Below are positions 11,201 through 26,000 of a DNA stretch of 64,000 bases, piece after piece; positions within the stretch are counted from its first letter, which is position 1; every line of letters starts with the position of its first letter. The position numbers and the translations under genes were made by a program. The notes below the pieces were generated by a model that did no database searches, had not been told where the DNA came from, and saw only the letters and a program-made list of their open reading frames with translations. Source of the DNA: Phocoena phocoena (taxonomy: Eukaryota; Chordata; Mammalia; Artiodactyla; Phocoenidae); assembly GCF_963924675.1 (NCBI RefSeq), contig NC_089226.1, forward strand, positions 40,441,124-40,505,123, read 5' to 3'.

Positions 11201-14200
11201 CTGGGCTGGGAAGGCACCAGTCAGCCCTGTGGGCAAAGGGGAAAGGACACACTGGACCGTAAAGCGAGCACAGAACATTCCTGCAGTTCACTGTGGTCCA
11301 GGGAGCACAGAGGCCTTTCCCCGGCTGAGGTACATCCCTAGGGGTAGCTCAGGCCAGTGACATGCTAATCCCAGAGGAGCCCCGCTGCTCTGGGGCTTCC
11401 TGGGGAGTCCCCAGCTGGGAAGGGGCAGGGCCTGAGGGGCTGGTTCCAGTCCCGTGCTGGCAGTAAGCCCTGTATATGGGGTCACCTTCATTCTCTGAGT
11501 GCACAGGGCCAGGAGGGTGGGCTGTTTAGTGGTTCTCAGCCAAGGCTGCACATGAGAACCTCCTGGAGGGCTTGTAAGACCTACAGATGCCCACACCCTA
11601 CCCCACATGGTTACATCCGTCTCTTTGAGGGCAGGACCCAATACAAGTTAGGCTCCTGGGGCGACTTTAATGTGTGGCCAGGCAGAGAGTTCCTGGACTA
11701 GACCATTTCCATGTCCCCTCCATTCATCTTATCTTAAGGAAAGAGCTGGGCATGAACAGTGCACCTCTCTCCCATCTTCCGTTCTCAGAACACCCACCAT
11801 TGTATGCAGACGAGTCTCGCTTATGCCTTATTAGTAGTTTAACCCTGACAGAGCCATGATACTCTGCCACCGGGCTTAGGTCAAGAGAGAAGGCTGCTTT
11901 GCTCTGAAGTTTGGTTTGGTTCAGTAAATGGTTCCTGAGCACCGACTGTGTCGGGAGCACCATGCCAGGAGCCAGGGGTACTCAGCACGGTCCCTGCAGT
12001 GGGGGGAATCACATGACCCAGAGGGGAGGTCAGATCCTACCCAGATGATTTGAGGTCAGATGCCCAGGGAGTACTGAGAAAAGCATTTAGCTCAGCTGAG
12101 AGTTTGAAGGAGTCTTCTCAAAGAAGAAGCCTCGAAGGCAAAGTAGGAGGAAGCCAGGTGAGCCGGGAGGAGGAAGGTTCTGAGCGACAGGAAATAATGA
12201 GCACAGACACCGCACCGTCACCTTCTCGCTCTTGGGGCCAGTAGTGGGTGACAATTCTTTAGTCAAGTCAGGTTTTTCAGCTCTGGTCAATTTCTTCATA
12301 TTCAATCTGATAAGTTGTCTTAACAGTTAAAGGACTGGGGCTTGGGAAGGTCTTGGATCTTAAGTGCTGGAATATTTCCTCTGGTAGACTCTTACTCTAG
12401 TGCCAGGGGATCAGGAGGGAGATGTGGGTCCCTAGGCACCAGACACTGGCCAGGGGACCTAACGTGAGCCTTCTCTGGCTGTTTGCCCTTCTGTCGGATT
12501 GCAGTATCCCCACCCCAGGCTCACTGTGGGACTGGAGCACGTTCCTTTTGGAGGCCAATGCCCCAAAGCAGAACACCAGACCCGCTCTTCCCTCTTGCCA
12601 TCAAGCAGGCCTTCTGCATACTCTGGGATGGGAGTTCAGGAGTCCTTGAACCAGAGCTTGTTATGTCAGGTAGACTGTCGATTCAGTTTGACAGCCCCAG
12701 TTTGAATGAGCCATCGTCATGTCACACACTGCTGGGGTGCTGGCGGTTCGGACCTAAGTGTGTGCTCGCCTGCTCCTTCTAGCGGGGGAGATGGGCAGTC
12801 ACTCATCCAACACGAACGCAAAGCCAGCCGGGAACTGTGCTGTGGGAGCCGAGTGGGGCCTGGCAGAGGAGTGACATTTAAGATGGGCCTTTAGGAGTGA
12901 GCAGAAGGCTGAGAATGGGGATGGGTGATCTGAGCTGAGCTAGAGGGAGTAAGCCACAGTGGGGAGTGGCCCACAGTTTGGTGCAACTGGAATTGGGGGA
13001 TGGCAAGGAGTCTTGGGAGATGGGGAAGGAAAAGAAGGTTGAGGCGAGACTTTTTAGGTCTTTCAGAACCAGGAGAGACCCAGCAAGATGTGTAGTTTAG
13101 AAAGATCACTAATAATAATAGCCTCTAGCCAACTGAAGAGAAGAAAAGCCAGTACCTCCCGAGTGTTTATAATTGTTAATAACAATGACAAGGCAATAAT
13201 ATCTGTGACTATTGAGCACCACATACTTTGTGCCAAGCACTGTAACAGCTGCTTTTCCATGCAACTTCACAGTAATCCTGCAAATAGGTATTATTAGTCC
13301 CCATTTTATTGATGGGGAAACTGAGGCTCAGAGAGGTTGAGAGACTTGCCTAAAGACATTCATTCTTTCATCAGGTGTTTATGGGAAACTCAAAGTGCCA
13401 GGCACTGTGCCAGGCCCGGGGGAGTCAATGAAGAACAAGATAGACCAGCCCCTGTGTTTATAGCTGAAAGTTGATCTGGGACGATGGAGCATTAATCAAG
13501 AGAAATTACAATGGACAGGGATAAGTTGATAGCGAGGGACAGAGAGCCATGGGAACCCAAAGCTGGGACCCCTAACCTGGTGTTGAGGGACTATGGAAGG
13601 CTTCCTGGAAGAAGTGATGTTTAAGACCTGTAGGATGAAGAGGGATTGGCCCTTTAGTCTCATTGAAGGAGGAGCTTTGTACTCTAACTGTGGTACCCAG
13701 TCACATGTGTGCCTGAATTATCTTTTGATCACTTGACACCCGTCTTCCAAGAGCCTTCAGGCATCTTGTAAAAAGAATTGTTGGGAGGTCAGCCACCTCA
13801 TTTCCTCCTTCATCCTCCTGTTCCACACAGTGGAACAGCTGTTGATCCAGGGTGATCTCCTGTTCCACACAGAAGTGGAACATTTCCACAGAAGTGTCTG
13901 AGGAGCACCCCACCTCCTGGTTCCCCAGGCTGGCCACTGACTCAGGCCCGCCATAAGTCCTGCAGCCCAGATCTGCAGAGGGAAAACCCAGCAGCACCCC
14001 ATCCCCCAAGCTTGGGCAGGGCCAGGCAGCCACCTTTGCCATACCTGGCTTCCTTGACATCCGAGTAGAAACACAGCAGTGACTTGACCATAGCCTGTGA
14101 CCATTCAGAAAAGTGTTTGGCTTTCTAGCAAGGGTGGCTCTTGCTTAAGTCAGAAAGATTCCGGAAGGAACTCCACAGGGAGGAATTTCGGGTCACCCAA

Positions 14201-17200
14201 TCTCTTGCCACACCTCCACAAGTGGATCACAGATTTACAAACGCTGATTCAAGTTCTGTACGTGTTACGTAATTTGGGCTGGAAGAAGGAGCGTCTTTCA
14301 CTCAACACTCCAGCTCCCAGTCTCAGATCTACTGCTTCAGTCCCTGGTACAACTCCAGCTTCTGCTTACACACCCATGAGGATGGGGAGCTCACTACTTC
14401 AATAAGCAGCTCAGTGCATCTTCAAAGAATTCTCGTTCTTTGAAGAATAACCGTTCAATAATGATTGAATGGGCACCAAGTGTTAGAAACTGTGATAAGC
14501 TCCTTATATGTCTTGCCTCCCTTAAACTTCATTCTGCTGCCGGAGGTGGGCACAACCCTATTATAGTATACTTATTTCATTGGTACGGTAACAGAGAGTG
14601 AAAGAAACAAATTCACCCCACATCACACAGCTGTTATTGGCAGACCTAAACGTTGAGGATAAGTCTGCCTGACTCCAGGTCCATGAATGCATGCGTTATA
14701 CACACACGCTCTCAGTTCTCTTCACCGGAACCCATCTTCTTTCAATCTTTACACACTGGTCCTCGTTCTGGCAATGATTGGGTGTCTCAAGTCTTCCCTT
14801 CTCCAAGATGAGAAGTTCTGCATCAGAGGCTCTTCCCCTGGCTGGCAGAAGTGGTATTAACTGTGCTCGGGAAGGAGAGGAGGGGCCAGCTTTCAGGGAT
14901 CCTAGGAGCATCCTCAGTGCCCCCTTTGCCCAAAGTTCTAAGGGTGTTGTCCTGGGACCAGCAGCAGCATTACCTAGGAACTTGTTAGTGATGCAAACTC
15001 TGGGGCCTCACCCCAGAGCTGCTGAATGAGAGACTAGGGATGGGGCCCAGCAATTGTTTCAGTAAGCCCTCCAGGTGATTCTGATGCAACTAAACGTTGA
15101 GAACCATTGCCTTATAACATTGCGGAGAGTAGAGGAGGCAAAGGGAAATATTTAGGTCGCTCGTTCTTCCTCCCTAACCCAAAAGCATCTCTAGAAATAG
15201 GACCAGATGTAATAAAATTTGAGGGATGCCAGAAAGAGCCCATTTCCCCCAAATATATTGCTGAAAGGCTGTCACAGTGCCTCAAACATTCCTTTTACAC
15301 ACAATGGTCCTTCATTCCTTTGGTTTAGGCGTCGTTAAATGCCCCTAGGAAGTGGGTCTGGGCTTCAGCCGCTAACCCCTTAGTGCGGGTTCGTTCAGTG
15401 GTTTTCAGTCTTGGCTGTACGCTAGAATCATGTGGGGAATTTTAAAAATCACAGAGGCTTAAGATTCTAAACTCACAGTCCAGGGTAGGATTTTTAAAAG
15501 CTTCCCCAAATGGTCTAATATTCAAAGATTGACAATAACTAGATTAGATCAGGTGGTTCCCCTTGGTCCAGTCTGCTGGCTGGGGAGGTGGGTTTGCCGG
15601 GCCTTCTCTGCGGGGCTCTGAGAAGAGATTGGGTGGAGCTGATCAGATGCCAAAGGAGCTAATTATGGATTTGCATGTAGCGTGTGTGACTCCGGGCTGG
15701 TGCTCCATCAGTGTCAGTCCCCTTGACTTACTTTCCCAAATGCTTGTTGAATGGGGAGAGACTGGATTGAGTCTGGGTGAAAAATCAGAGAAGGGAGCTC
15801 CTGTACCCCCTGGAATTGTTCCTGGCCGTCAAGCTCTCTCACCTACATTTTTTTTTAATTGAAACTTTAACAGCCAAGCCATGATAATCCTTAATTACAA
15901 ATGAGGAAATAGTGGCTCAGAGAGGGGAGGGGATTTGCGCAGTTGTTCGGCTAGGGCCTGGCGCAGCTGAAACAGTACCTGGGTCTTCAGATTCCAGGGC
16001 TTCCACAGCCGGCATCTTGCCCTCCTCTGCCACCCTCTGTCCCCACAGGCAGGTGTGCCTTCCCGGCATCTGGGGAGAAGGGCGGCGTTTCCTCTCTGCC
16101 GGCAGAAAAGGAGCTGAGGAGAACATCGGGTGAGTGTGGTGGCCCAGGAGCCACAGGGCGTTGCAAGCAGGAGACGGTGCTCAGTGGTGTCCCAGGAAGA
16201 TGAGGTCATCTGCTGGGAATGAGGAGGAATTTGGAGGTCAAAGAGATTGGAGGGACATAATAACCATGGAGAAAGGAAGAGTGAATTTACGTGAACAGTA
16301 CATTAAGATGGGCAGTCCGGAGGGCCCTCTCGAATGTGCACTGGAAACCGTGTGCGCTGTTGTTCCGGAGAGTGTTGGCCGTGGGATGTTCTCCTGTCCT
16401 GCTGACTGCTCAGGTCTCAGGTCTGGGCAGAGAGGAAGTGAAGAGCTGTTGATCCAGGGTGAGGGTTTTGCTAGTAGATGTGATTAAAAGACAGAGGCCA
16501 CTGGAGTTTGAAGAATCTTGGCAAGAGTGTTTGGGACATGATGGGCTACGGAACCCAGGCTGGAGAGGGAGGGATGTGAGAATGATGGATTGGGAAAGGT
16601 AGAGAGAGTTGGAGTGGAAGGACTGAGGAGGCCAGTGGGAGATGTTGGACAGTAAACAGGAAGGAGAGAAGGTTGTGGTCAGAGCAGGCTGCTCTACTGG
16701 AGACTGAGGTAGAGGGAGAATCTTCTTGTAGATGTTAGGAGAATAGAATTAGGAGAATCTCCTAATGCCGGAGGAATGTAGGATGATGCCATACCTTGCA
16801 GCAGAGTTGCCAACGTGTTTGAAGAGTGAAGAGGAGACTGGGGGAACAGAGCACCCACAATGACGAGGAGGCGAGAGGGTGAAACAAACTCAAGGGAAGA
16901 GGACTTTCCTGAAGCGGGTGGAGGAGTGATGGTCTAAACCAATGGTATCCAATAGAAATATAATGTGAGCCACACATGCAAGACATGTATATAATTCTAA
17001 ATTTTCTAGTGGTCACATTAAAAAAGAAATAGGCACAGTTAATTTTAATATATTTTGTTTACCCAATATGTCTAAAATATTATTTCTCCATGTATTCAAT
17101 ATAAAAAATTATTAATGAGATATTTTACATTCTGTTTAACATGCTAAGTACCAAGTCTTCAAAATCTGGTGTGTATTTTACATTTAGAGCACATCTCAAT

Positions 17201-20021
17201 TCAGACTAGCTAATTTCAAGTGCTCAATAGCTGCTGTGGCTTGCAGCTACCATATGGGAAAGCCCAGGTCTAAAATATTGGCTATATTCCCTGTGCTGTA
17301 CAATATATCCTTGTAGCTTATTTATTTTATATACAGTACTTTGTATCTCTTAATCCCCTACCCCTATTTTGCCCCTCCCCCTTCCCTCTCCCCACTGGTA
17401 ACCACTAGTTTGTTCTCTGTATCTGTGAGTGTTTCTGTTTTGTTATATTCACTAGTTTTATTTTTTAGATTCCACTTATAAGTGATATCATACAGTATTT
17501 GTCTTTCTCTATCTGACTTATTTCACTGAGCATAATACCCTCTAAGTCCATCCATGTTGTTGCAAGTGGCAAAATTTCATTCTTTTTTAGGGTTAATATT
17601 CAATATAAACTGTGTATTTATACCACATTTTCTTTATCCATTCATCTGTTGATGGACACTTAGGTTGATTCCATATCTTGGCTATTATAAATAATGCTGC
17701 TATGAACATTGGGTGCATATATCTTTTCAAGTTAGTGTTATTGTTTTCTTTGGGTATAATATATACCCAGGAGTGGAATTTCTGGATCATATGGTAGTTC
17801 TATTTTTAGTTTTTTGAGGAACCTCCCTAGTGTTTTCCACAGTGGCTGCACCACTTGACATTCCTGCCAACAGTGTCCAACGGTTCCCTTTTCTCCACAT
17901 CCTCACCAACATTTGTTATTTGTAGTTTTTGATGATGGCCATTTGACAGGTGTGAGGTGATAGCTCATTGTGGGTTTTTTAATATATATATATTTATATT
18001 TATGTATTATTGTTTCTTTTAATTAATTTATTTATCTTTGGCTGCGTTGGGTCTTCGTTGCTGCACGCAGGCTTTCTCTAGTTGTGAGTGGGGGCTCCTC
18101 TTCGTTGCAGTGCGTGGGCTTCTCATTGCAGAGGCTTCTCTTGTTGCAGAGCATGGGCTCTAGGAGCTTGGGCTTCAGTAGTTGTGGCACATGGGCTCAG
18201 TAGTTGTGGCTCATGGGCTCTAGAGCACAGGCTCAGTAGTTGTGGCACACGGGCTTAGTTGCTCCGCGGCATGTGAGAATCTTCCCAGACCAGGGCTCGA
18301 ACCTGTGTCCCCTGCATTGGCAGGCGGATTCTTAACCACTGTGCCACCAGGGAAGCCCCTGTTTGCTAGTGTTTTGTTGAGGATTTTACCTCTATGTTCA
18401 TCAGTGATATTGGCCTGTGTTTTCTTTTTTTGGGATATCTTTGCCTGGTTGTGGTATCAGGGTGATGCTAGCCTAGTAGATGAGTTTGGAAGAGTTCCTT
18501 CATCTGCAATTTTTTGGAATAGTTTCAGAAGGATTGGTGTTAATTCTTCTCTAAATGTGTGGTAGAACTCACCTGTGAAGCCATCTGATCCTGGAATTTT
18601 GTTTGTTGGGAGTTTTTAAAATTACTGATTCAACTTCATTACTGTTAATTACTCTGTGGATATATTTCTTCTTGCTTCAGTCCTGGGAGATTGTATGTTT
18701 CTAAGAATTTGTCCATTTCTTCTAGGTTGTCCATTTTATTGGTATAAAGTTGTTAGTAGTAATCTCTTATGAGCCTTTGTATTTCTGTAGTGTCAATTGT
18801 AAATTCTTTTTCATTTCTGACCTTATTGATTTGGGCCCTTTCTCTTTTTTTCTTGATGAGTCTATCTAATGGTTTATCAATTTTGTTTATCTTTTCAAAG
18901 AACCAGCTCTTAGTTTCATTGATTTTTTTCTATTTTTTTAAATCTCTATTTATTTCTGCTCTGATCTTCATGATTTCTTTCCTTCTAATTTTGGTTTTTT
19001 TGTTCTTCTTTTTCTAGTTCCTTTAGGTGTAAGGTTAGGTTGTTATTTGAGTTTTTTTTTTTTGTTTCCTGAGGTAAGTTTGTATTGCTATAAACTTCCC
19101 TCTTAGAACTGCCTTTGCTGCAACCCATAGATTTTGGATCACTGTGTTTTCTTTGTCTCCAGGTATTTTTTTTTATTTCTTCTTTGATTTCTTTAGTGAC
19201 CCATTGGTTGTTTTGTAGCACATTGCTTAGCCTCCATGTTTTCGTGGTTTTTGCAGTGTTTTTCCCTTATAGTTGATTTCTAGTCTCATAGCATTGTAGC
19301 CAGAAAAGATGGTTGGTATGATTTCACTTTTCTTAAATTTACTGAGACTTGTTTTGTGGCCTAGCATGTGATCTATCCTGGAGAATGTTCCGTGTGCACT
19401 TAAAAAGAATGTGTATTCTGCTGCTTCGGAGTGGAATATTCTTTGTATATCTATTAAGTGCCTCTGGTCTAATGTGTCATTTAAGGCCAGTATTTCCTTA
19501 TTGATTTTCTGTCTGGATGATCTGCCCATTGACGTAGTAGGGTGTTAAAGTCCCCTACTGTTATTGTGGTACTGTCAATTTATCCCTTTATGTCTGTTAA
19601 TATTTGTTTTATGTATTTAGGTGCTCCTATGTTGGGTGCATATATTTCGTGATCAAATAAGTAAGTACCTGTGAAGCAAAAAGCATTGGTCCTTAACCCC
19701 AGTCCCCTGCCTGTCTCACAGGTTGAGATAGTGCCTGTGAAGTACTTTGTCAATTGTGTATATGTGAATTACTAACATTATCAAATGTGAAAAATCTGGG
19801 ACTCTGACCAAATCTTGGCATTCATTTTATTTGTTGTTTTTCTTTAAGTAATTCACAAACTCACTAAAATATTCTAACTGATCAAAAGGATATAAAATGA
19901 AATGTAAAGCTTTCTTCCACCCCAGACACCCAGTCCCCTCCCCAAAGACAAGCATGGCACCTGATTTTTAGAATACCCTTTGGGAGATGTTCTGTGCATT
20001 TTATGGATAAATGTGCAGATA

Positions 20022-20060
<39 letters not shown>

Positions 20061-23000
20061 ACACATATATACATATCATTAGTTTACTCAAATGGAAACA
20101 GTCTCTACACACTGTCCTGCTCTGTGCTTTTTCATTATTTTTGAGATCATCTAATATCAATGCATATAGATCTACCTCATTTTAAAAGTGCCGCTGTAGT
20201 ATTCCCAAGTGTGAATATTGATAATTTATTTAACCAGTTCTGACTTAATAAGAAATATATATTTGGTCTCTGCTCCTGATTCCTGACACAGAGCTCCTAA
20301 AAACCTAGTAATTTCCAGGGTGATAGCAACGATAGGACCATCTTTTGTTATAATATTTGGTCTTAGTCCCTGGTTCCAGACACATAAGCTTCTAAGACCC
20401 ATGGATTCTCTGGAGTGATGAGTGGTGGTTTTTTGGTTTTTTTGTTTTTGTTTTTTTGCAGTACGCGGGCCTCTCACTGTTGTGGCCTCTCCCGTTGAGG
20501 AGCACAGGCTCTGGACGCGCAGGCTCAGCGGCCATGGCTCACGGGCCCAGCCGCTCCGAAGCATGTGGGATCTTCCCGGGCTGGGGCACGAACCCATGTC
20601 CCATGCATCAGCAGGCGGACTCTCAACCACTGCGCCACCAGGGAAGCCCAATGAGTGTTTTTTTGATTGTTAATGATGTGACTCTTGGAAGATGAGGGTT
20701 CATTTGCAGAGAAACCATGTGATTAGAAAGTTGGAATTTTAGCCCCATCCCTGACCTCCCAGGAAGGAAGTTGGTGAGTTAATCACCAATTGCCAGTGAT
20801 TTAATCATGCCTAGGTCATGGGATCTCCCCAAAAAAACCCGAACTGAAGGGAGTTGGGAGAGCTTCTGGGCTGCCGAACACATGGAGGTGTTGGGAGGGC
20901 AGTGTGGCCCAAGAGGATATGGGGGCTCCACGCTCCTTCCAACATACCTTGCCCTGTGGCATCTCTTCCATGTGGCTGTTCCTGAGTTGTATCCCTTATA
21001 ATAAAGTGCTCATAGTAAGTCAAGTGCTTTCCTGAGTTCTGTGAGCTGTTCTAGCAAATTATCAAACCTGAAGAGGGTGTCATGGGAACCTCCAATTTAT
21101 ACCCAGTTGGTCAGAAGTATAGGAAGCCTGGACTTGTGATTGGTGTCTGAAATGGGGAGCAGTCTTGTGAGACTGAGCCCTTAACCTGTGGAGTCTGCAC
21201 TAACTTCAGGTAGTAAGTGTCAGAAGTGTTCTTTGTGGAGTAAGAAACAGTTTTCGTGTACCTATGAACACATAGGTTGTCACCAGTCTTTTGCTGTGCT
21301 TCAGTGACAATATGTACACTTATAACTTTGCATCTATGTGCCCTTATGACTTGTAGGATAAGTTCCTAAAAGTAGCATTTCTGGGTCAAGAGGTATGTGC
21401 TATTTAATATTTCTATAGGTTTCAACATGTTGCCCTTCAAGCAGATTGTACCCATTTATAATCTCCACAGTAATGATTGGGTACAACTTCTGCACACTCG
21501 TGGCAACATAATGTTATCAAACTTTCTCATTGTTCCCTGATAGCAGCCAAGTCATTCAACTTTCCCAGCCTGGGTTTCACTGAGCTGTGATAAATGTGTA
21601 TGACAGCTAGTACCTAACAAGTGTTACCAGTAGAAACAGTGGCTCTTGCTATTTTGGAGTGATTTTTCTGGTTGGGGTACAAGTACAGGAACCCGATGAG
21701 GGAAAGCAGCCTGCCAGCTTCCATCTAAACCTGCATCTGTCCATTTTGTTTGGGTTTGGCTGATATCTGGGTGACTTCCCAAGGCCATTATATGGCAATA
21801 TGGGGGAGGGGGAGGAGCTCCCTCAGGGAGGAGCTGAGCTCTTTGGTCTCTGAGTAGTCAGGCACCAAGAGGGGGAATTACTACCTGAGCTAACAGGAGA
21901 GATTGGTACCCTGTAAATTGTATGCACATGTCAGTCGAAACCTGAAAGCCATTATTTGGGGTTTCTGTGTTGGCCCCTCATGAAGCTGTGTGTCTGAAAT
22001 TCCAGGCTCGCTTGTTTCAGGAATGGCAGAAGTTAGGCAGGGACGTGGATATATTAGTTGCAGCTTAAAACCATCCCATTTCTCCTCCTAGCTATTTGAC
22101 TCTCAGCAAACTTGGGGCTGGGAAAGGGGTCTTGCCAGCTCTCCCTCAGCCAGACCTGTTGCCCCCTCAACTCAATACAGATCCAACCCCTTACTTTCCT
22201 GATCTCTCCAAATGGGTAGCAGTTCAACAGGCAGGACATGCATATTTGTTTATTTTATTTATTTTATTTTTTAAAGGAATTTTGCCTTTTTTTAAAAAAT
22301 TTTATTTATTTATTTATGGCTGTGTTGGGTCTTCGTTTCTCTGCGAGGGCTTTCTCTAGTTGCGGCAAGTGGGGGCCACTCCTCATCGCGGTACACGGGC
22401 CTCTCACTATCGCGGCCTCTCGTTGCGGAGCACAGGCTCCAGACGCGCAGGCCCAGTAATTGTGGCTCACGGGGCTAGTTGCTCCGTGGCATGTGGGATC
22501 TTCCCAGACCAGGGCTCGAACCCGCGCCCCCTGCATTGGCAGGTAGGTTCTCAACCACTGCGCCACCAGGGAAGCCCTGTTTATTCTTTATTCATTCTTT
22601 CATACAGGCATGTCGTGAGCACCTATGAAGTGCCAGACCTGTGCTGGACACTGGTGTTTCTGAGATGAATCGGAAACGAGTTCTCCCAGCAAAGATCTCA
22701 GAGTCTAGGGCAGATCTACCACGCACGTGTGTGCTTCCTGCTGTTCCCACCACCCCGTCTCCCCAGTCCAGACCAGAGACTGGCCCAGGTCTGGCCACAC
22801 TCAGCACCTTAGGCTGTTCCCACCTGTTTGGGCTCCAGCCATGAGCTCTCCTGAAGGTGCATAGGACAAGCACATGCGGTGAGCCCAGGGCCGCGCAGGT
22901 GAGGTGTGTAGATGATAAAATCGTGAATTCTGCTGCCAGATTGCCCTTCCTGAAGCCCAGTTTAGAGCATGCCATGCTCCTACTTGAATACCATCCTAGG

Positions 23001-26000
23001 GCCTCACTGCCCGCGGATAATTCCTTTGGTTGATCCCCAGCCTGTGACAGATTCCTCATGGTATAGCCCATCTTTGTTTCTTACTCACCAGGTCCCAAAC
23101 ATGAGGATCCATCATGCTCCTCTAGGTGGGCTCATTTCTTTCTTAGCTGGGATTGCCCTTCCTCCCTTTCAAAATCTTATTCTTCAAGCCTCAGCTGTTA
23201 TGATGTCTTCCCCATACCCCAGCTCCTGCAGACATCCTGGCTTATTATCGGGACAGTTGAAGAATACCCCGATTTCCATCTCTACTCAGCCACTTACTGT
23301 GACATTGCACGAACTACCTAACCTCAGTGGCTTGACCTTGCTCCTCTCTAAAATGGGTGTGATGATATACTCTTCACCAGGCCAGCGCCCACAAGCCAGT
23401 GCCCTGCCATGGAGGAAGCGTGGCGAGTGTGGGGCTGGGCTCAATCACTGGTGGGCGGTCCCCACTAAAAAGGGGATGCGGTGAGATTGCTGACCCATGG
23501 GAGATGTGTTCGGAAGCCAAAGGGTTAAGGGAAGAAGGGCTTTTGTCCTCTCTGTCTACCCAGAGCTGGCTGTCTCTACACCCCCACTGTGGAGCCCCCT
23601 TGGGTGCCTCAGGAATCAGCTGTTGTCTTAGAGTTTTCTCTTTGCTCTTCAACGTTTCTTTGAGTCTCAGATGGGGTGACCAGCTGTCCTGTTTTGCCCA
23701 TGACTGTCCCGATTTTAGCACTGAAACTCTTGAATCCTGGGAAGACTCTCAGCCCTGGGCAAACCATGAGGGTTGGTCACCTGAGGCAGGTGACACACCG
23801 ATGGAGAGGGATGAGCAGTGGGGACTGCAGCTCCTGGACGGGTACCTTGTGTTCAGCCCCGCTGGGCCTTACATGTGTTGTGTCACCTCATCCTCACAGC
23901 CCTCCTCCTGAGGTTATCCAGTCCTCATTCCACCGCGGAGGGAGCCGGGGCTCTCAGCAGTGAACGCGCCGTCTCTAGGTCTCGACAGCTAAGAGGTCCC
24001 CAGGGTGAACCTGTGTGGATCCTCCCACATCAGGTATCTCCACCGCACCTCACCGCACCTGGAATAACCCTTTTGTGATGTGACTCATCACTTCACCAAC
24101 CTGCTCCAGTACTTCTGAATTAGGACCCCTAAACTAGGCTTTCTGACTTCTAGAAATAGGGTGCGGTCTTGCCTACGGTCTTGATAAGGATGCTGATGAC
24201 AATGATGCTTGTTTCCTGGTTCTCATCTGATGATCACACTGGCTGGATAAGTGGCTTTCCAGATAAGTGAGATGAAAATGAGTTGTCCTGGGACTTCCCA
24301 GGTGACGCAGTGGTGAAGAATCTGCCTGCCAATGCAGGGGACACGGGTTCGAGCCCTGGTCGGGGAAGACCCCACATGCCGCAGAGCAACTAAGCCCGTG
24401 CGCCACAACTACTGAAGCCTGCGCACCTAGAGCCCGTGCTCCGCAACAAGAGAAGCCACCGCAATGAGAAGCCCGCGCACCGCAACAAAGAGTAGCTCTC
24501 GCTTGCCGCAACTAGAGAAAGCCCGCACAGCAACGAAGACCCAACGCAACCAAAAAAATAATAATAATAATAAATTAATTAATTTTAAAAAATGAGTTGT
24601 CTTGATTAAGGTGTATCCTCCATGGCAGGCAATATATGTCTCCCCTTTAATTGATGCTGTTGTCCCCCCAAATTGTGGTGTGAACAGTATTAACCTGTAT
24701 TGTGATTTCAGGAAATATATCCTTCTTAAATAATAAATTTTTAAAAGCAGCAAAGTGCTACCTCTGTAATTTACTTGAAGGAAAAGGAGTAAGGATTACT
24801 CCTTTTAGGTTAGAGTATTAGATTCCAGCCTGTTGCTCAGTAGCTGGCTTCACCTGCCTGGTACTTTCTCTTTGATTAGTTCCCAAGGGGTGTCACCAGC
24901 TCCAGGAAATCAGGCTTTCCGGAAGCCCCTTGGTTCAGGTTCCAGTGGCTTCTGCCCTGCTAATGTCTTCAGTTACGTGACCTCTTCCTTAAAGGAAGCA
25001 TCTACATCTTTCTGGGAAATTGGTAGAATTTAGTTTTTCTCTTCTCTCCACATAGAATTCAAGTAAAGATGAGAAGCAAGGTAAACTTTTAAACTTTAAA
25101 CTTTGCTCACCAGATATCTTGGTCTAATCAGAACTTTAAATGATTTTTAAAACATTTTTTTTATTATCAGTTTAATCAATGTGAAAATGCAAAATGATAT
25201 AAATGTATAACTTGGAAAATTTCTGGTGCCGTCCAATCTCTAACGGATAATCCCTGTTAATATAACGTATATTACTCCAACACTTTTCCATACTAAATAT
25301 ATACATATTAGCACATAGTTACACAAATGTAAGTAAGATCATAGCATATTGTTTTATTTTTTATTTTTTTTGTGGTATGCGGGCCTCTCACTGTTGTGGC
25401 TTCTCCCGTTGCGGAGCACAGGCTCCGGACGTGCAGGCTCAGCGGCCATGGCTCACGGGCCCAGCAGCTCCGCGGCATGTGGGATCTTCCCGGACCGGGG
25501 CACGAACCCGTGTCCCCTGCATCGGCAGGCAGACTCTCAACCACTGCGCCACCAGGGAAGCTCTATAAATTTATTTTTTAACTGAGTAACATGTCATAGA
25601 CATCTTCCCTTGTCTGCACAAAGTTCATTTTTGTTCATGGCTGCCTGGCATCCATTTTACACGTAAAATCTGATTTATTGCACCAACCTCCTTGAGTAGA
25701 ACATTTGAGCCAGGTCTGACTATTGGCCTAGCCACTAAGTTTCTCTTGTTCGGGAATGATTTTAGCATGAGGTGCAGGAGTGGTTACTCATTAATTCAAC
25801 TTTTTAAACAGTTGACAAGCAGTTTGCCTTTAAACTCTTGGAACTGTTCATGTTCCATCTTTGCCATAGACCATTTATTCCTACTTCTATGGGTCAGGAA
25901 GAAGAGGAACTCTTTGTTCCTAAAACCTAGTTAAATGCCTGATTAATTTGTCAGATTAGGAAGAGGGTTTTCTAGTCAAAAGAAAATATAGAAGCTAACA

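Noticed and set aside
20226..20695. A family of similar 60-140 codon frames (Leu/Trp/Pro-rich or Arg/Ser/Gly-rich) repeated across the window
   Set aside because: They all fall on CHR SINEs (also at 25308-25585, 35705-36139, 36253-36632, 37171-37380, 45586-45962) and are translations of the repeat.
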